A stretch of DNA of 64,000 nucleotides. It comes from Streptomyces fildesensis. Lineage in GTDB: Bacteria; Actinomycetota; Actinomycetes; Streptomycetales; Streptomycetaceae. Below, piece by piece: positions 28,521 to 37,328 of this stretch; positions within the stretch are counted from its first letter, which is position 1, and each line of letters starts with the position of its first letter. The stretch covers positions 186,001 to 250,000 of the forward strand of contig NZ_JAAIKO010000007.1 in assembly GCF_016107395.1 (NCBI RefSeq). Reading direction: 5' to 3'. Under the pieces are notes generated by a model that saw nothing but the letters and a program-made list of their open reading frames with translations, was not told the origin of the DNA and did no database searches. Both the position numbers and the translations under genes were made by a program.

Positions 28521-30605
28521 GTGGCGAGAATCGTGGATGGAATCAAGCGGGTAGTCATCGGGCGGGCGTTGCCGAGCGAGGGGTTGCAGGAGACGTTGCT
28601 GCCCAAGCGGCTGGCGCTGCCGATCTTCGCGTCGGACCCGCTGTCGTCGGTCGCGTACGCCACGCAGGAGATCCTGCTGGTCCTCACCCTCGGCGGGCTG
28701 GCGTATCTGCACCTGACGACCTGGGTGGCGATGGCGGTCGTCGGGCTGATGGCCGTCGTGGTGCTCTCCTACCGGCAGGTCGTGCACGCCTACCCGTCCG
28801 GCGGCGGATCGTACGAGGTGGTCGCCACGAACCTCGGCCCGTCCGCCGGGCTCGTCGTGGCCGCGTCATTGCTCGTCGACTACGTGATGACCGTCGCGGT
28901 GTCCGTCGCCTCCGGCGTCGACAACATCATCTCCGCGGTGCCCTCGCTCAACGACTACCGCACCGGCATGGCCGTGGGGTTCGTGGCTCTGCTGGCGGCC
29001 GTGAACCTGCGCGGCGTGCGCGAGTCCGGCCGGGCGTTCGCGGCGCCCACGTACCTGTTCGTCGCGGGCGTGCTGATCATGTGTGCCACCGGGCTGTTCC
29101 GCTGGCTGGTCGGCGACGCCCCGGTGGCGGAGTCCGCCGCCTACGGCGTCACCGCGGCCCCCGGTAACAGCAATCTGACCGGTCTGGCACTGCTGATGCT
29201 GGGGCTGCGGGCGTTCTCCAGCGGCTGCACCGCCCTCACCGGTGTCGAGGCGATCTCGAACGGCGTGCCCGCGTTCCGCAAGCCCAAGTCCCGCAACGCG
29301 GCCTCCACCATGACCGCGATGGGCCTGATCGCCGTCGTGATGTTCTCCGGCATCACCGCCCTCGCGATGATCGCGAAGGTGCACATCACCGAGGACACCT
29401 GCCGTCTCACGGGCTTCGCCGGGGACTGCGCTACCACCCCGCAGCGCACCGTCATCGCCCAGCTGGCCGCCGCGATCTTCGGCGGCGATCACAGCTTCGG
29501 CTTCTTCTTCATCCAGGCCGCCACCGCCCTGGTGCTGGTGCTGGCCGCCAACACCGCCTTCAACGGTTTCCCGTTGCTGTCGTCGATCCTGGCGCAGCAC
29601 CGCTACCTGCCCCGTCAGCTGCACACCCGCGGTGACCGGCTCGCGTTCTCCAACGGCATCGTCGCGCTGGCCGTCGTCGCCGGTGGCCTCCTCTGGGTGT
29701 TCGACGCGTCGGTCACCAACCTCATCCACCTGTACATCCTGGGCGTCTTCACCTCCTTCACGCTGTCGCAGACCGGCATGGTCCGGCACTGGAACCGTGC
29801 CCTGCGCGACGAGACCGACCCCGCGCAGCGGCGCCGGCACCAGACCGCCCGGCTGATCAACGGGCTCGGGGCGTTCGTCACGGGTCTGGTGCTGGTCATC
29901 GTGCTGCTGACGAAGTTCATGCAGGGCGCGTACCTGGCCGTGATCGCCGCGGTGGCGTTGTGGCTGATGATGCGCGGCATCCGGCGGCACTACGACAGAA
30001 CCGCCGCCGAGCTGGCGGTCACCGACCCGACGGACGAGACGGTGCTGCCCGCGCGCGTGCATGCCGTCGTGCTGGTCTCGAAGGTCCACAAACCGACGCT
30101 GCGGGCCCTCGCCTACGCCCGCGCCTGCCGCCCCGACACCCTCGAAGCGCTCACCGTCGCGGTCGACCGCGACGAGGCCAAGGTCCTCCAGGACCAGTGG
30201 GACGCCTTCGGGATCGAGGTGCCGCTGAAGACGTTGGCGTCGCCGTACCGGGAAGTGACCCGCCCGGTCGTGGAGTACGTACGGTCGCTCAACCGCACCA
30301 GCCCCCGCGATGTGATCAGTGTCTTCATCCCCGAGTACGTCGTCGGGCACTGGTGGGAGAACCTGCTGCACAACCAGTCCGCGCTGTGGCTCAAGAGCCG
30401 GCTGCTGTTCACCCCTGGCGTCATGGTCATCAGCGTGCCCTGGCAGCTGAGCTCGTCCGAACACCGGCCGCAGCGCCCGACCCGCCGCGCCCCCGGCTCC
30501 GTCCGCCGCGGCGAACCCGCCCTCACTCCCTGGGCGAACCACCCCGACCCCGCCGACGACCCCGCCGCCGAACCCGACCGGGCCCCGCACGTCGACACCC
30601 ACTGA
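28521..30605 (+). CDS. KimA-like potassium/proton symporter (APC/KUP family)
   Basis: The start GTG 28521 gives VARIVDGIKRVVIGRALPSE, matching the family start; the upstream frame is spurious. The 694-residue protein has about 12 membrane helices followed by a cytoplasmic domain (from about residue 510). It reads like B. subtilis KimA along its length: FASDPLSSVAYATQEIL, LSYRQVVHAYPSGGGSYEVV, SLLVDYVMTVAVSVASG, CTALTGVEAISNGVPAF and, at the end, HNQSALWLKSRLLF. The Asp, Tyr, Thr and Glu positions used for K+ in KimA are kept. It probably imports K+ under low turgor. The Pro/Arg-rich tail of about 45 residues is extra. Confidence 0.85.
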   Translation: MARIVDGIKRVVIGRALPSEGLQETLLPKRLALPIFASDPLSSVAYATQEILLVLTLGGLAYLHLTTWVAMAVVGLMAVVVLSYRQVVHAYPSGGGSYEVVATNLGPSAGLVVAASLLVDYVMTVAVSVASGVDNIISAVPSLNDYRTGMAVGFVALLAAVNLRGVRESGRAFAAPTYLFVAGVLIMCATGLFRWLVGDAPVAESAAYGVTAAPGNSNLTGLALLMLGLRAFSSGCTALTGVEAISNGVPAFRKPKSRNAASTMTAMGLIAVVMFSGITALAMIAKVHITEDTCRLTGFAGDCATTPQRTVIAQLAAAIFGGDHSFGFFFIQAATALVLVLAANTAFNGFPLLSSILAQHRYLPRQLHTRGDRLAFSNGIVALAVVAGGLLWVFDASVTNLIHLYILGVFTSFTLSQTGMVRHWNRALRDETDPAQRRRHQTARLINGLGAFVTGLVLVIVLLTKFMQGAYLAVIAAVALWLMMRGIRRHYDRTAAELAVTDPTDETVLPARVHAVVLVSKVHKPTLRALAYARACRPDTLEALTVAVDRDEAKVLQDQWDAFGIEVPLKTLASPYREVTRPVVEYVRSLNRTSPRDVISVFIPEYVVGHWWENLLHNQSALWLKSRLLFTPGVMVISVPWQLSSSEHRPQRPTRRAPGSVRRGEPALTPWANHPDPADDPAAEPDRAPHVDTH

Positions 30606-30634
30606 CCGCCGGCCACGCGCCACTTGACCATCAC

Positions 30635-30681
30635 GAGCTGCCCCGGGCCCACCGGATGGATCAACCGGCCCGGGGCAGCTC
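30635..30681. terminator. Terminator after the KimA-like gene
   Basis: Perfect 15-bp arms (30635-30649 and 30667-30681, GAGCTGCCCCGGGCC and its complement) with a 17-bp loop lie 29 bp after the stop at 30605. Confidence 0.8.
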
Positions 30682-31005
30682 CGTGTTCCGTCGTCTCCGC
30701 GGCTCTCCAGCCACCAGGTGTCCTGTCAGGAGACCGTCAGGGTTCCGTCGTTCCCCTTGAGCCGGGCCTCGCCGTCTCCTTGGATGGAGACGTGAACAGC
30801 TGCCTGCGCCATGACGACCGGCCACCGCATACGGTGCCGCCGGCTGCGCCCTGTTCGCCTCCGGCGCGCTGACGCACTTCCCCCGTCACCGCCCATCGCT
30901 CGACGAGCCCGGTGGCGCGTTTCCCCGGCACCTCTGTGCCGTCCCGCCCTCCTGAGCCCTGTTCCGCAACCCGTAAACCCGCAATCCCGCATCCCGGAGT
31001 GGATC
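30682..31005. other. Spacer with possible gene tail on minus strand
   Basis: No complete gene. On the minus strand a frame ending at 30726 reads AAVHVSIQGDGEARLKGNDG then TLTVS and a stop, which could be the tail of a deleted gene that once shared the terminator. The remainder is the leader of the SDR gene. Confidence 0.35.
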
Positions 31006-31830
31006 ATGTCTGCACCCTCCTCACCCGCCCGCCGCACCGCGCTGGTCACCGGCGCCACCTCCGGTATCGGCTGGGAGACCGCCCGGCTGCTCGCCGAACA
31101 GGGCAGCACCGTCATCGTGCACGCGCCGGACCTCACCTCCGGGCAGCAGGCCGTCACCCGGCTGGTGGCCGCCGGCGTCGCGGCGTCCCAGCTGGACCTC
31201 GCGGTGGCGGACTTCTCCCGGCTGGAGGAGGTGCGGGCGATGGCCGCCAAGGTCGCCGACGCGCATCCCGTACTGGACGTGCTGGTGAACAACGCGGCGG
31301 TCGCCGCCCCCGAGCGCCACACGATGACCCCCGACGGCAACGAGATCGCCTTCCAGGTCAACTTCCTCGCCGCGTTCCTCCTCACCCGCGAACTGACCGG
31401 GCCGCTGACCGCCCGGCCCGGCAGCCGCGTCGTCAATGTGTCGTCGTCCATGCACCGCACGGCGTCCATCGCCTGGAACGACCTGAACCGGTCCCGCCGT
31501 TACTCCCGGCTGGCCGCCTACGCCCAGTCCCAGCTCGCGCTGACGATCTTCGCCAGGGCGGGCGCGGGATCGGACGCCGGCTGCACCTCCGTCAGCGTGC
31601 ACCCGGGCATCTGCGATACCGCCCTGCTGCCGCTGTACGCGCACGAGGGCGACTCGTCCGCCGAGGGCGCCGCCCGCGTGGTCCGGCTGTGCGACCCCGC
31701 GACCGAGCTCGTACCCGGCGCCTACTACGACCGCACCGCGATCTCGCCCGCCGCGCCCGTCGCGATGGAGGACCGCACCGTCCGCCGGCTGTGCAAGGTC
31801 GCCGACCAGTTGGTCGGCCGGACCGGCTGA
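31006..31830 (+). CDS. Short-chain dehydrogenase-like protein with altered active site
   Basis: A 274-residue SDR fold. The cofactor loop ALVTGATSGIGWETARLL and the structural motif VLVNNAA are intact, the catalytic serine is present in VVNVSSSMHRT, and the tyrosine is in AAYAQSQLALT. In that last motif the expected YxxxK lysine is glutamine (YAQSQ, codon CAG). Since the lysine orients NAD(P) and lowers the tyrosine pKa, activity may be weak or the protein may have a non-catalytic role. ATG 31006 is chosen because it directly precedes the conserved start; the upstream extension is Arg/Pro-rich noise. It is followed after 29 bp by a tiny ribosomal-protein-like gene on the same strand. Confidence 0.85.
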   Translation: MSAPSSPARRTALVTGATSGIGWETARLLAEQGSTVIVHAPDLTSGQQAVTRLVAAGVAASQLDLAVADFSRLEEVRAMAAKVADAHPVLDVLVNNAAVAAPERHTMTPDGNEIAFQVNFLAAFLLTRELTGPLTARPGSRVVNVSSSMHRTASIAWNDLNRSRRYSRLAAYAQSQLALTIFARAGAGSDAGCTSVSVHPGICDTALLPLYAHEGDSSAEGAARVVRLCDPATELVPGAYYDRTAISPAAPVAMEDRTVRRLCKVADQLVGRTG

Positions 31831-31859
31831 ACCACCGAGCCCCCGAACCGAGGCGGTAC

Positions 31860-31937
31860 ATGTCCAAGCGCGCCCGTAAGAAGCAAGCCCGCCGCAAGAG
31901 GAAGGCCCATCACGGCAGGAAGCCCAACGGCCTTTGA
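31860..31937 (+). CDS. bL37-like mini ribosomal protein
   Basis: A 25-residue, very basic peptide, MSKRARKKQARRKRKAHHGR then KPNGL. It closely resembles the tiny actinobacterial large-subunit protein bL37 described in mycobacteria, whose members share a KRxRKK start and a (N/H)HG(K/R)xPN end. Of 25 residues 13 are Lys or Arg. The ribosome site is weak (GAGGCGG), and a strong terminator follows 4 bp after the stop. Proteins this short are usually missed by gene callers. The family assignment is from memory of the sequence pattern. Confidence 0.65.
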   Translation: MSKRARKKQARRKRKAHHGRKPNGL

Positions 31938-31941
31938 GACG

Positions 31942-31980
31942 AGGGCGGTGCGGTTCCCGTGGGGGGATCCGCACCGCCCT
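31942..31980. terminator. Terminator after the bL37-like gene
   Basis: Perfect 12-bp arms AGGGCGGTGCGG (31942-31953) and its complement (31969-31980) with a 15-bp loop. A second, 10-bp hairpin with CCTCCTGCGC arms follows at about 31987-32016. Confidence 0.8.
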
Positions 31981-32181
31981 TCCCGACCCTCCTGCGCACC
32001 TGTCGGCGCGCAGGAGGGGCACGGACCACCAGCTCGCGCCACCACCACGTACCGTCGAACGGAACCCCGAACCCCGTGATAGAGCTGTCCTGCCATGCCC
32101 TCCTGGCCTCCGGGCCCTGGGTGGACTGGTTCCCTGGCGGTTCCCCCGGCACCGGAGCTCTCGCTCTGCCGGAACGCGGCG

Positions 32182-32219
32182 GGTCTGCGGCCCGAGAGAG
32201 ATGTCTCGGGCCGCAGACC
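32182..32219. terminator. Terminator of the kdp operon
   Basis: Perfect 16-bp arms (32182-32197 and 32204-32219) with the loop GAGATG, 44 bp after the kdpC stop. It closes the kdp operon on the minus strand, and the gap between it and the bL37 terminators holds no gene. Confidence 0.85.
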
Positions 32220-32262
32220 TCCGGCCGCGCCGGCCTTGCCCGGCGTATCCGCTGTAACGCGA

Positions 32263-32928
32263 TCAATGCGCGATGAGCGCTTTGAGGGCGATGTTGAGCT
32301 TCAGGACGTTCACCCGCGGCTCACCGATGAAGCCGAGGATCCGGCCGTCGGTGTTGTCCGCCACCAGCTTCTCGACCTGCTGGGCGTCGAGCTTGTTGAG
32401 CGCGGCGACCCGGTGGACCTGGAGCTCGGCGTACTCGGGCGAGATCTGCGGGTCGAGGCCGGAGCCGGAGGAGGTGACGGCGTCGGCCGGCACGTCCGAG
32501 GGCTTGACCTTGAAGTCCGCCGTGGAGTTGTCCTTGACGACGGCGGCCTTGGCCTCCGTCACCCACTTGATCAGGTCCGCGTTGTCGCCGGAGCGGTTGG
32601 TGGCCCCGGAGAGGATGAGCGAGTACTGGGTGTTGACGGAGTTGGTGCCCAGTCCGTTGGACGGCCGCGGCTGGAACCACTTCAGGTCGGGCGCGGGAGT
32701 CTCCTCGCCGTTCTTCAGCGGCAGGTTGTAGGTCTGTCCGATGAGGCTGGAACCGACGACCTTGCCGCCGTCCTTGATCTCCGAACCGTTGGCCTTGTTG
32801 TGGAACAGGCCCTGGGCTATGCCGGTGATCAGGAGCGGGTAGAGCACGCCGCAGACCAGAGTCAGGACGAGCAGCGCGCGCACCCCGGCTCCGAACAACC
32901 GCACGGTGTTTCCAAATGAGTTGTTCAC
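32263..32928 (-). CDS. kdpC: Potassium-transporting ATPase C subunit
   Basis: The start GTG 32928 (VNNSFGNTVRLFGAGVRALL) lies 4 bp after the kdpB stop. The 221-residue protein has one N-terminal membrane helix (ALLVLTLVCGVLYPLLITGI) and the KdpC periplasmic domain with SSLIGQTYNLP, WFQPRPS, DAVTSSGSGLDPQISPEYA and NVLKLNIAL. KdpC helps assemble and stabilise the KdpFABC K+ pump. The serine/glycine signature TSSGSGLDPQIS is intact. Confidence 0.97.
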   Translation of the reverse strand: MNNSFGNTVRLFGAGVRALLVLTLVCGVLYPLLITGIAQGLFHNKANGSEIKDGGKVVGSSLIGQTYNLPLKNGEETPAPDLKWFQPRPSNGLGTNSVNTQYSLILSGATNRSGDNADLIKWVTEAKAAVVKDNSTADFKVKPSDVPADAVTSSGSGLDPQISPEYAELQVHRVAALNKLDAQQVEKLVADNTDGRILGFIGEPRVNVLKLNIALKALIAH

Positions 32929-32932
32929 GACG

Positions 32933-35062
32933 TCACCCGATGCCAGGGATGAGGGAGATGAGCAGGTCAATGATCTTGATGCCGATGAACGGGGCGATCA
33001 GGCCGCCGAGTCCGTAGACGGCCAGGTTGCGGCGGAGCATCTTGTCGGCGCCCATCGGCTTGTACCGCACGCCCCGGAGGGCGAGGGGCACCAGCGCGAT
33101 GATGATCAGCGCGTTGAAGATGACCGCGGACAGGATCGCGGACTGCGGGCTGTGCAGGCCCATGATGTTGAGCTTGTCCAGGCCGGGGTAGGCGACCGCG
33201 AACATGGCGGGGATGATCGCGAAGTACTTCGCGACGTCGTTGGCGATGGAGAACGTCGTCAGCGCGCCACGGGTGATCAGCAACTGCTTGCCGATCTCCA
33301 CGATCTCGATGAGCTTGGTGGGGTTGGAGTCCAGGTCCACCATGTTCCCGGCCTCCTTGGCGGCCGAGGTACCGGTGTTCATCGCCACGCCCACGTCCGC
33401 CTGCGCCAGCGCGGGAGCGTCATTGGTGCCGTCACCGGTCATCGCGACGAGCTTGCCGCCCGCCTGCTCCCGCTTGATCAGCGCCATCTTGTCCTCAGGA
33501 GTCGCCTCCGCGAGGAAGTCGTCGACGCCGGCCTCCTCGGCGATCGCCTTGGCGGTCAGCGGGTTGTCACCGGTGATCATGATGGTCTTGATGCCCATCC
33601 GGCGCAGCTCGTCGAACCGCTCCCGCATGCCCTCCTTGACGACGTCCTTGAGGTGGATGACGCCCAGCACGCGGGCGCCCTCGGTGTCCTCGACAGCGAC
33701 GAGCAGCGGCGTACCGCCGGCCTGGGAGATCGCGTCGGTGAGCGCCTGGGCGTCCTTGGCGACGACTCCGCCGCGCTCGTTGACCCAGGCGATGACCGAA
33801 CCGGCCGCGCCCTTGCGGACCTTGCGGCCGTCCACGTCCACACCCGACATGCGGGTCTGGGCGGTGAACGCGACCCAGTCGGCGCCCTTCAGCTCACCCT
33901 GCTGCCGCTCGCGCAGCCCGTACTTCTCCTTCGCCAGCACGACGATGGAGCGGCCTTCCGGCGTCTCGTCGGAGAGCGAGGAGAGCTGAGCGGCGTCGGC
34001 GAGCTCGGCGTCCGTGGTGCCCTGGACGGGTACGAACTCCGATGCCTGGCGGTTGCCGAGGGTGATGGTGCCGGTCTTGTCGAGCAGCAGCGTGGAGACG
34101 TCACCGGCGGCCTCGACGGCACGGCCCGACATCGCCAGCACGTTGCGCTGCACCAGCCGGTCCATGCCCGCGATGCCGATCGCCGACAGCAGAGCGCCGA
34201 TGGTGGTCGGGATGAGGCAGACGAGGAGCGCGACCAGCACGATCATGGACTGCTTCTGGCCGGCGTAGATCGCGAACGGCTGGAGCGTGACGACCGCGAG
34301 CAGGAAGACGATCGTGAGCGACGCCAGCAGGATGTTCAGCGCGATCTCGTTCGGCGTCTTCTGCCGGGAGGCACCTTCCACCAGGGCGATCATCCGGTCG
34401 ATGAACGTCTCGCCCGGCTTCGTCGTGATCTTGATGACGACGCGGTCGGAGAGCACCTTCGTGCCACCGGTCACCGCGCAGCGGTCACCGCCGGACTCCC
34501 GGATGACCGGGGCCGATTCGCCGGTGATGGCCGACTCGTCGACGCTCGCGACGCCCTCGACGACGTCCCCGTCACCGGGGATGACGTCGCCGGCCTCGCA
34601 GACCACCAGGTCACCGATGCGCAGCTCGGCACCGGGAACGCTCTCCTCCACGCCGCCGTTGAGCCGCCGCGCGACGGTGTCGGTCTTGGCCTTGCGCAGG
34701 GTGTCGGCCTGCGCCTTGCCGCGGCCCTCGGCCACCGCCTCCGCCAGGTTGGCGAAGATCGTGGTGAGCCAGAGCCAGGCGGCGATGGCCCAGCCGAACC
34801 AGTCGCCCGGGTTGGTGAACGCGAAGATCGTGCTCAGCACGGAGCCGATCTCGACCACGAACATCACGGGGGACTTGACCATCACCCGCGGGTCGAGCTT
34901 GCGGACCGCGTCCGGGAAGGACCTGATCAGCTGCTTGGGGTCGAACAGGCCCCCACCGACGCGTGCGCCGTCGGGCTGGTGACCGGTGGGCACATCATGG
35001 TGCGGGGCACGGGTCGGAGTGACAGTGGACATCGAGTCCTCTTGCTTCAGACGAGTGGTCAT
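32933..35062 (-). CDS. kdpB: Potassium-transporting ATPase B subunit (P-type ATPase)
   Basis: ATG 35062 overlaps the kdpA stop as ATGA; the frame stays open far upstream but that part lies inside kdpA. The 709-residue catalytic subunit has the TGES actuator motif ([16 protein letters not shown]), the phosphorylation site [13 protein letters not shown] and the hinge [20 protein letters not shown]. It hydrolyses ATP to drive high-affinity K+ uptake through KdpA. The first 45 residues are a polar tail typical of actinobacterial KdpB. Confidence 0.97.
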   Translation of the reverse strand: MTTRLKQEDSMSTVTPTRAPHHDVPTGHQPDGARVGGGLFDPKQLIRSFPDAVRKLDPRVMVKSPVMFVVEIGSVLSTIFAFTNPGDWFGWAIAAWLWLTTIFANLAEAVAEGRGKAQADTLRKAKTDTVARRLNGGVEESVPGAELRIGDLVVCEAGDVIPGDGDVVEGVASVDESAITGESAPVIRESGGDRCAVTGGTKVLSDRVVIKITTKPGETFIDRMIALVEGASRQKTPNEIALNILLASLTIVFLLAVVTLQPFAIYAGQKQSMIVLVALLVCLIPTTIGALLSAIGIAGMDRLVQRNVLAMSGRAVEAAGDVSTLLLDKTGTITLGNRQASEFVPVQGTTDAELADAAQLSSLSDETPEGRSIVVLAKEKYGLRERQQGELKGADWVAFTAQTRMSGVDVDGRKVRKGAAGSVIAWVNERGGVVAKDAQALTDAISQAGGTPLLVAVEDTEGARVLGVIHLKDVVKEGMRERFDELRRMGIKTIMITGDNPLTAKAIAEEAGVDDFLAEATPEDKMALIKREQAGGKLVAMTGDGTNDAPALAQADVGVAMNTGTSAAKEAGNMVDLDSNPTKLIEIVEIGKQLLITRGALTTFSIANDVAKYFAIIPAMFAVAYPGLDKLNIMGLHSPQSAILSAVIFNALIIIALVPLALRGVRYKPMGADKMLRRNLAVYGLGGLIAPFIGIKIIDLLISLIPGIG

Positions 35063-36723
35063 GACCCCAGCCCCTCGGCGAGCGGCCCCAGCGCCAGCGC
35101 GGGGAAGTAGGTCAGTCCAGTGACGATGATGATCGTGCCGACCAGCAGCCCGGTGAAGAGCGGCTTGTGGGTGCCCAGGGTGCCCGCGGTGGCCGGGACC
35201 GGCTTCTGCTCGGCGAGCGAGCCGGCCAGCGCCAGCACGAACACCATCGGCAGGAACCGGCCGAGCAGCATCGCGAGCCCGATCGTGGTGTTGAACCACT
35301 GGGTGTCGGCGTTGAGCCCGGCGAAGGCCGAGCCGTTGTTGTTGGCGCCCGAGGTGTACGCGTACAGGATCTCGGAGAAGCCGTGCGCGCCCGAGTTCGT
35401 CATCGACGTCATCGGGGTCGGCAGCGCCATGGCGGCGGCGGTGAAGCACAGCGCCAGCGCCGGGGTGATGAGGATGTAGCACGCCGCGAACTTGATCTCG
35501 CGGGTGCCGATCTTCTTGCCCAGGTACTCGGGTGTGCGTCCCACCATCAGGCCCGCGATGAACACCGCGATGATGGCCATGATCAGCATGCCGTAGAGGC
35601 CGGAGCCGACACCACCGGGAGCGATCTCGCCGAGCTGCATGCCCAGCATGGTGATACCGCCGCCGAAGCCGGTGAACGAGGAGTGGAACGAGTTCACGGC
35701 GCCGGTCGAGGTCAGTGTGGTCGCCACCGCGAAGATCGACGAGCCGCCGACACCGAACCGGGTCTCCTTGCCCTCCATCGCACCACCGGCGATGTTGAAG
35801 GCCGGGCCGCCGTGGTGGAACTCGGTCCACATCATCAGCGCGGTGAAGCCGATCCAGATCGTCACCATCGTGGCGAGGATCGCGTAGCCCTGCTTGACGC
35901 TGCCGACCATCTTGCCGAAGGTGCGGGTGAGCGCGAAGGGGATGACGAGGATCAGGAAGATCTCGAAGAGGTTCGAGATGCCGTTCGGGTTCTCGAAGGG
36001 GTGCGCCGAGTTGGCGTTGAAGTAACCGCCACCGTTGGTGCCCAGCTCCTTGATGGCCTCCTGGGAAGCCACCGCGCCGCCGTTCCACTGCTGCGAGCCG
36101 CCCATGAACTGGCCGACACCGTGGATGCCGGAGAAGTTCTGGATCGCGCCGCAGGCGACCAGCACGATCGCACCGATCACCGCGATCGGGATCAGGATGC
36201 GTACGGTGCCGCGCACCAGGTCGGCCCAGAAGTTGCCGAGCTCACCGGTGCGGGAGCGGGCGAAGCCGCGTACCAGGGCCACCGCCACGGCGAGGCCGAC
36301 GGCCGCCGAGACGAAGTTCTGCACCGCGAGGCCGCCGGTCTGTACGACGTGGCCCATGGCCTGCTCGCCGTAGTACGACTGCCAGTTGGTGTTCGACACG
36401 AAGGACGCGGCGGTGTTGAACGCCTGGTCCGGGTCGATCGCGGAGAAGCCGAGCGAACCGGGCAGGCTGCCCTGGATCCGCTGCATCACGTAGAGGAAGA
36501 GGACGCTCGCCGCGGAGAAGGCGAGGACACCGCGCAGGTACGCGGGCCAGCGCATCTCGGTGGACGGGTTGGCGCCGATGGCCTTGTAGATCCACTTCTC
36601 GACCCGCAGATGCTTGTCGGAGGAGTAGACGCCGGCCATGAAGTCGCCGAGCGGACGGTATGCCAGTGCGAGCGCGGCTATCAGCGCGAGCATCTGGAGC
36701 ACACCGGCGAGGACGGGGCTCAT
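35059..36723 (-). CDS. kdpA: Potassium-transporting ATPase A subunit
   Basis: The 554-residue K+-channel-like subunit has ten predicted helices and selectivity-loop segments including [37 protein letters not shown] and [11 protein letters not shown], plus [17 protein letters not shown]. It binds and conducts K+ and belongs to the superfamily of K+ transporters. It starts 8 bp downstream of the kdpF stop and overlaps kdpB by 4 bp, so FABC is one transcription unit. Confidence 0.97.
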   Translation of the reverse strand: MSPVLAGVLQMLALIAALALAYRPLGDFMAGVYSSDKHLRVEKWIYKAIGANPSTEMRWPAYLRGVLAFSAASVLFLYVMQRIQGSLPGSLGFSAIDPDQAFNTAASFVSNTNWQSYYGEQAMGHVVQTGGLAVQNFVSAAVGLAVAVALVRGFARSRTGELGNFWADLVRGTVRILIPIAVIGAIVLVACGAIQNFSGIHGVGQFMGGSQQWNGGAVASQEAIKELGTNGGGYFNANSAHPFENPNGISNLFEIFLILVIPFALTRTFGKMVGSVKQGYAILATMVTIWIGFTALMMWTEFHHGGPAFNIAGGAMEGKETRFGVGGSSIFAVATTLTSTGAVNSFHSSFTGFGGGITMLGMQLGEIAPGGVGSGLYGMLIMAIIAVFIAGLMVGRTPEYLGKKIGTREIKFAACYILITPALALCFTAAAMALPTPMTSMTNSGAHGFSEILYAYTSGANNNGSAFAGLNADTQWFNTTIGLAMLLGRFLPMVFVLALAGSLAEQKPVPATAGTLGTHKPLFTGLLVGTIIIVTGLTYFPALALGPLAEGLGS

Positions 36724-36731
36724 ATCTGGAC

Positions 36732-36821
36732 TCAGAACCTCTCCGGGTAAAGAAGGGCGAGGACGAGGTAGCCCAGGAGGGCGACGGCCACGACGAGGCC
36801 GACGATGTTCTCGGCGGTCAC
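36732..36821 (-). CDS. kdpF: KdpF peptide
   Basis: A 29-residue single-helix peptide (GTG 36821) with NIVGLVVAVALLGYLVLALL and the end YPERF, which is the KdpF signature. It stabilises the Kdp complex in the membrane. Its GTG overlaps the stop of the preceding micro-gene as GTGA. Confidence 0.93.
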   Translation of the reverse strand: MTAENIVGLVVAVALLGYLVLALLYPERF

Positions 36822-36901
36822 AGCTTTGCCACCCCCTTGGCGATGAGAGCCACCAACGCGAACACCGCGATCGTGGTGACGACGAAGGCCATGTCGGCCA
36901 T
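36818..36901 (-). CDS. 27-residue membrane peptide leading the kdp operon
   Basis: The sequence MADMAFVVTTIAVFALVALI then AKGVAKL has one membrane helix and a basic tail. ATG 36901 is preceded by AGGAG at good spacing, and the stop overlaps the kdpF start by 4 bp, which argues for real translation and coupling. It resembles KdpF in size and layout but not in sequence. It is probably an additional small subunit or a translational leader for kdpF. It is too short for standard gene finders. Confidence 0.75.
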   Translation of the reverse strand: MADMAFVVTTIAVFALVALIAKGVAKL

Positions 36902-36971
36902 CGTGTGCTCCTAGAAGAGTCGGAATCTCTGACCCTCTGAGCAAACCTCCTGAACAGGCCGCTTCGTCTTT

Positions 36972-37014
36972 CGTTGATGCGTCCCTTACGGCCACTGGCA
37001 CGCTTTTGACGCCT
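36972..37014. promoter_or_regulatory. Candidate regulatory repeats upstream of kdp
   Basis: On the minus strand two related blocks, AGGCGTCAAAAGCG (37014-37001) and GACGCATCAACG (36983-36972), lie about 30 bp apart, each preceded by CGTAAG. The RTCAA core recurs before the second KimA-like gene and the two paralogous membrane proteins. This is a candidate operator for a KdpE-like regulator. It lies about 70-110 bp before the first micro-gene. Confidence 0.45.
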
Positions 37015-37127
37015 CTCTTACGCACCCGGCCTCACCTGCGGAAAAGCCGGTGCAGAGGGCTGCGCACGCCGGATTCCGGACGCCTGCTCCACCGCTGGGG
37101 CGCCCCGCTCCACTGCGCGATCCTGAC

Positions 37128-37328
37128 GTGTCCCTGAGGCGCCGGCGGTGGCCGTCGGGCCGGGCCCTGGTCAAACGCACCGGTCCGGCCGCCACCGACA
37201 CCGCGGTCCGGCCACTGCTGCAGTTCACGGTGGCGGACGGGCGGGTGGTGGAGATCTCCTCACCGGTTCCCGCGTGGTGGCTCACTGGTCGGACGGGGCC
37301 GCCAGGCGGAAGCGGAGCCGGCAGATGA
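37128..37328 (+). pseudogene. Possible DUF3592-like fragment
   Basis: A plus-strand frame between the kdp promoter and the end of the second permease reads SLRRRRWPSGRALVKRTGPA and LLQFTVADGRVVEISSPVP. The pattern (basic start, then FxxADGRxVE...SP) resembles DUF3592-type small membrane or extracytoplasmic proteins, but no membrane helix or start is visible and the frame overlaps the permease stop. It is probably a fragment, and low confidence. Confidence 0.35.

Noticed and set aside
28866-30623. 585-codon minus-strand frame over the first KimA-like gene
   Set aside because: Antisense to a clear permease; composition is that of a shadow frame.
32906-35110. 734-codon plus-strand frame over kdpB
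   Set aside because: Antisense shadow of kdpB with no ribosome site or protein-like pattern.
35063-36088. N-terminal extension of kdpB to 1051 codons
   Set aside because: The extension reads kdpA DNA in a wrong frame; ATG 35062 with the ATGA overlap gives the usual KdpB start and length.
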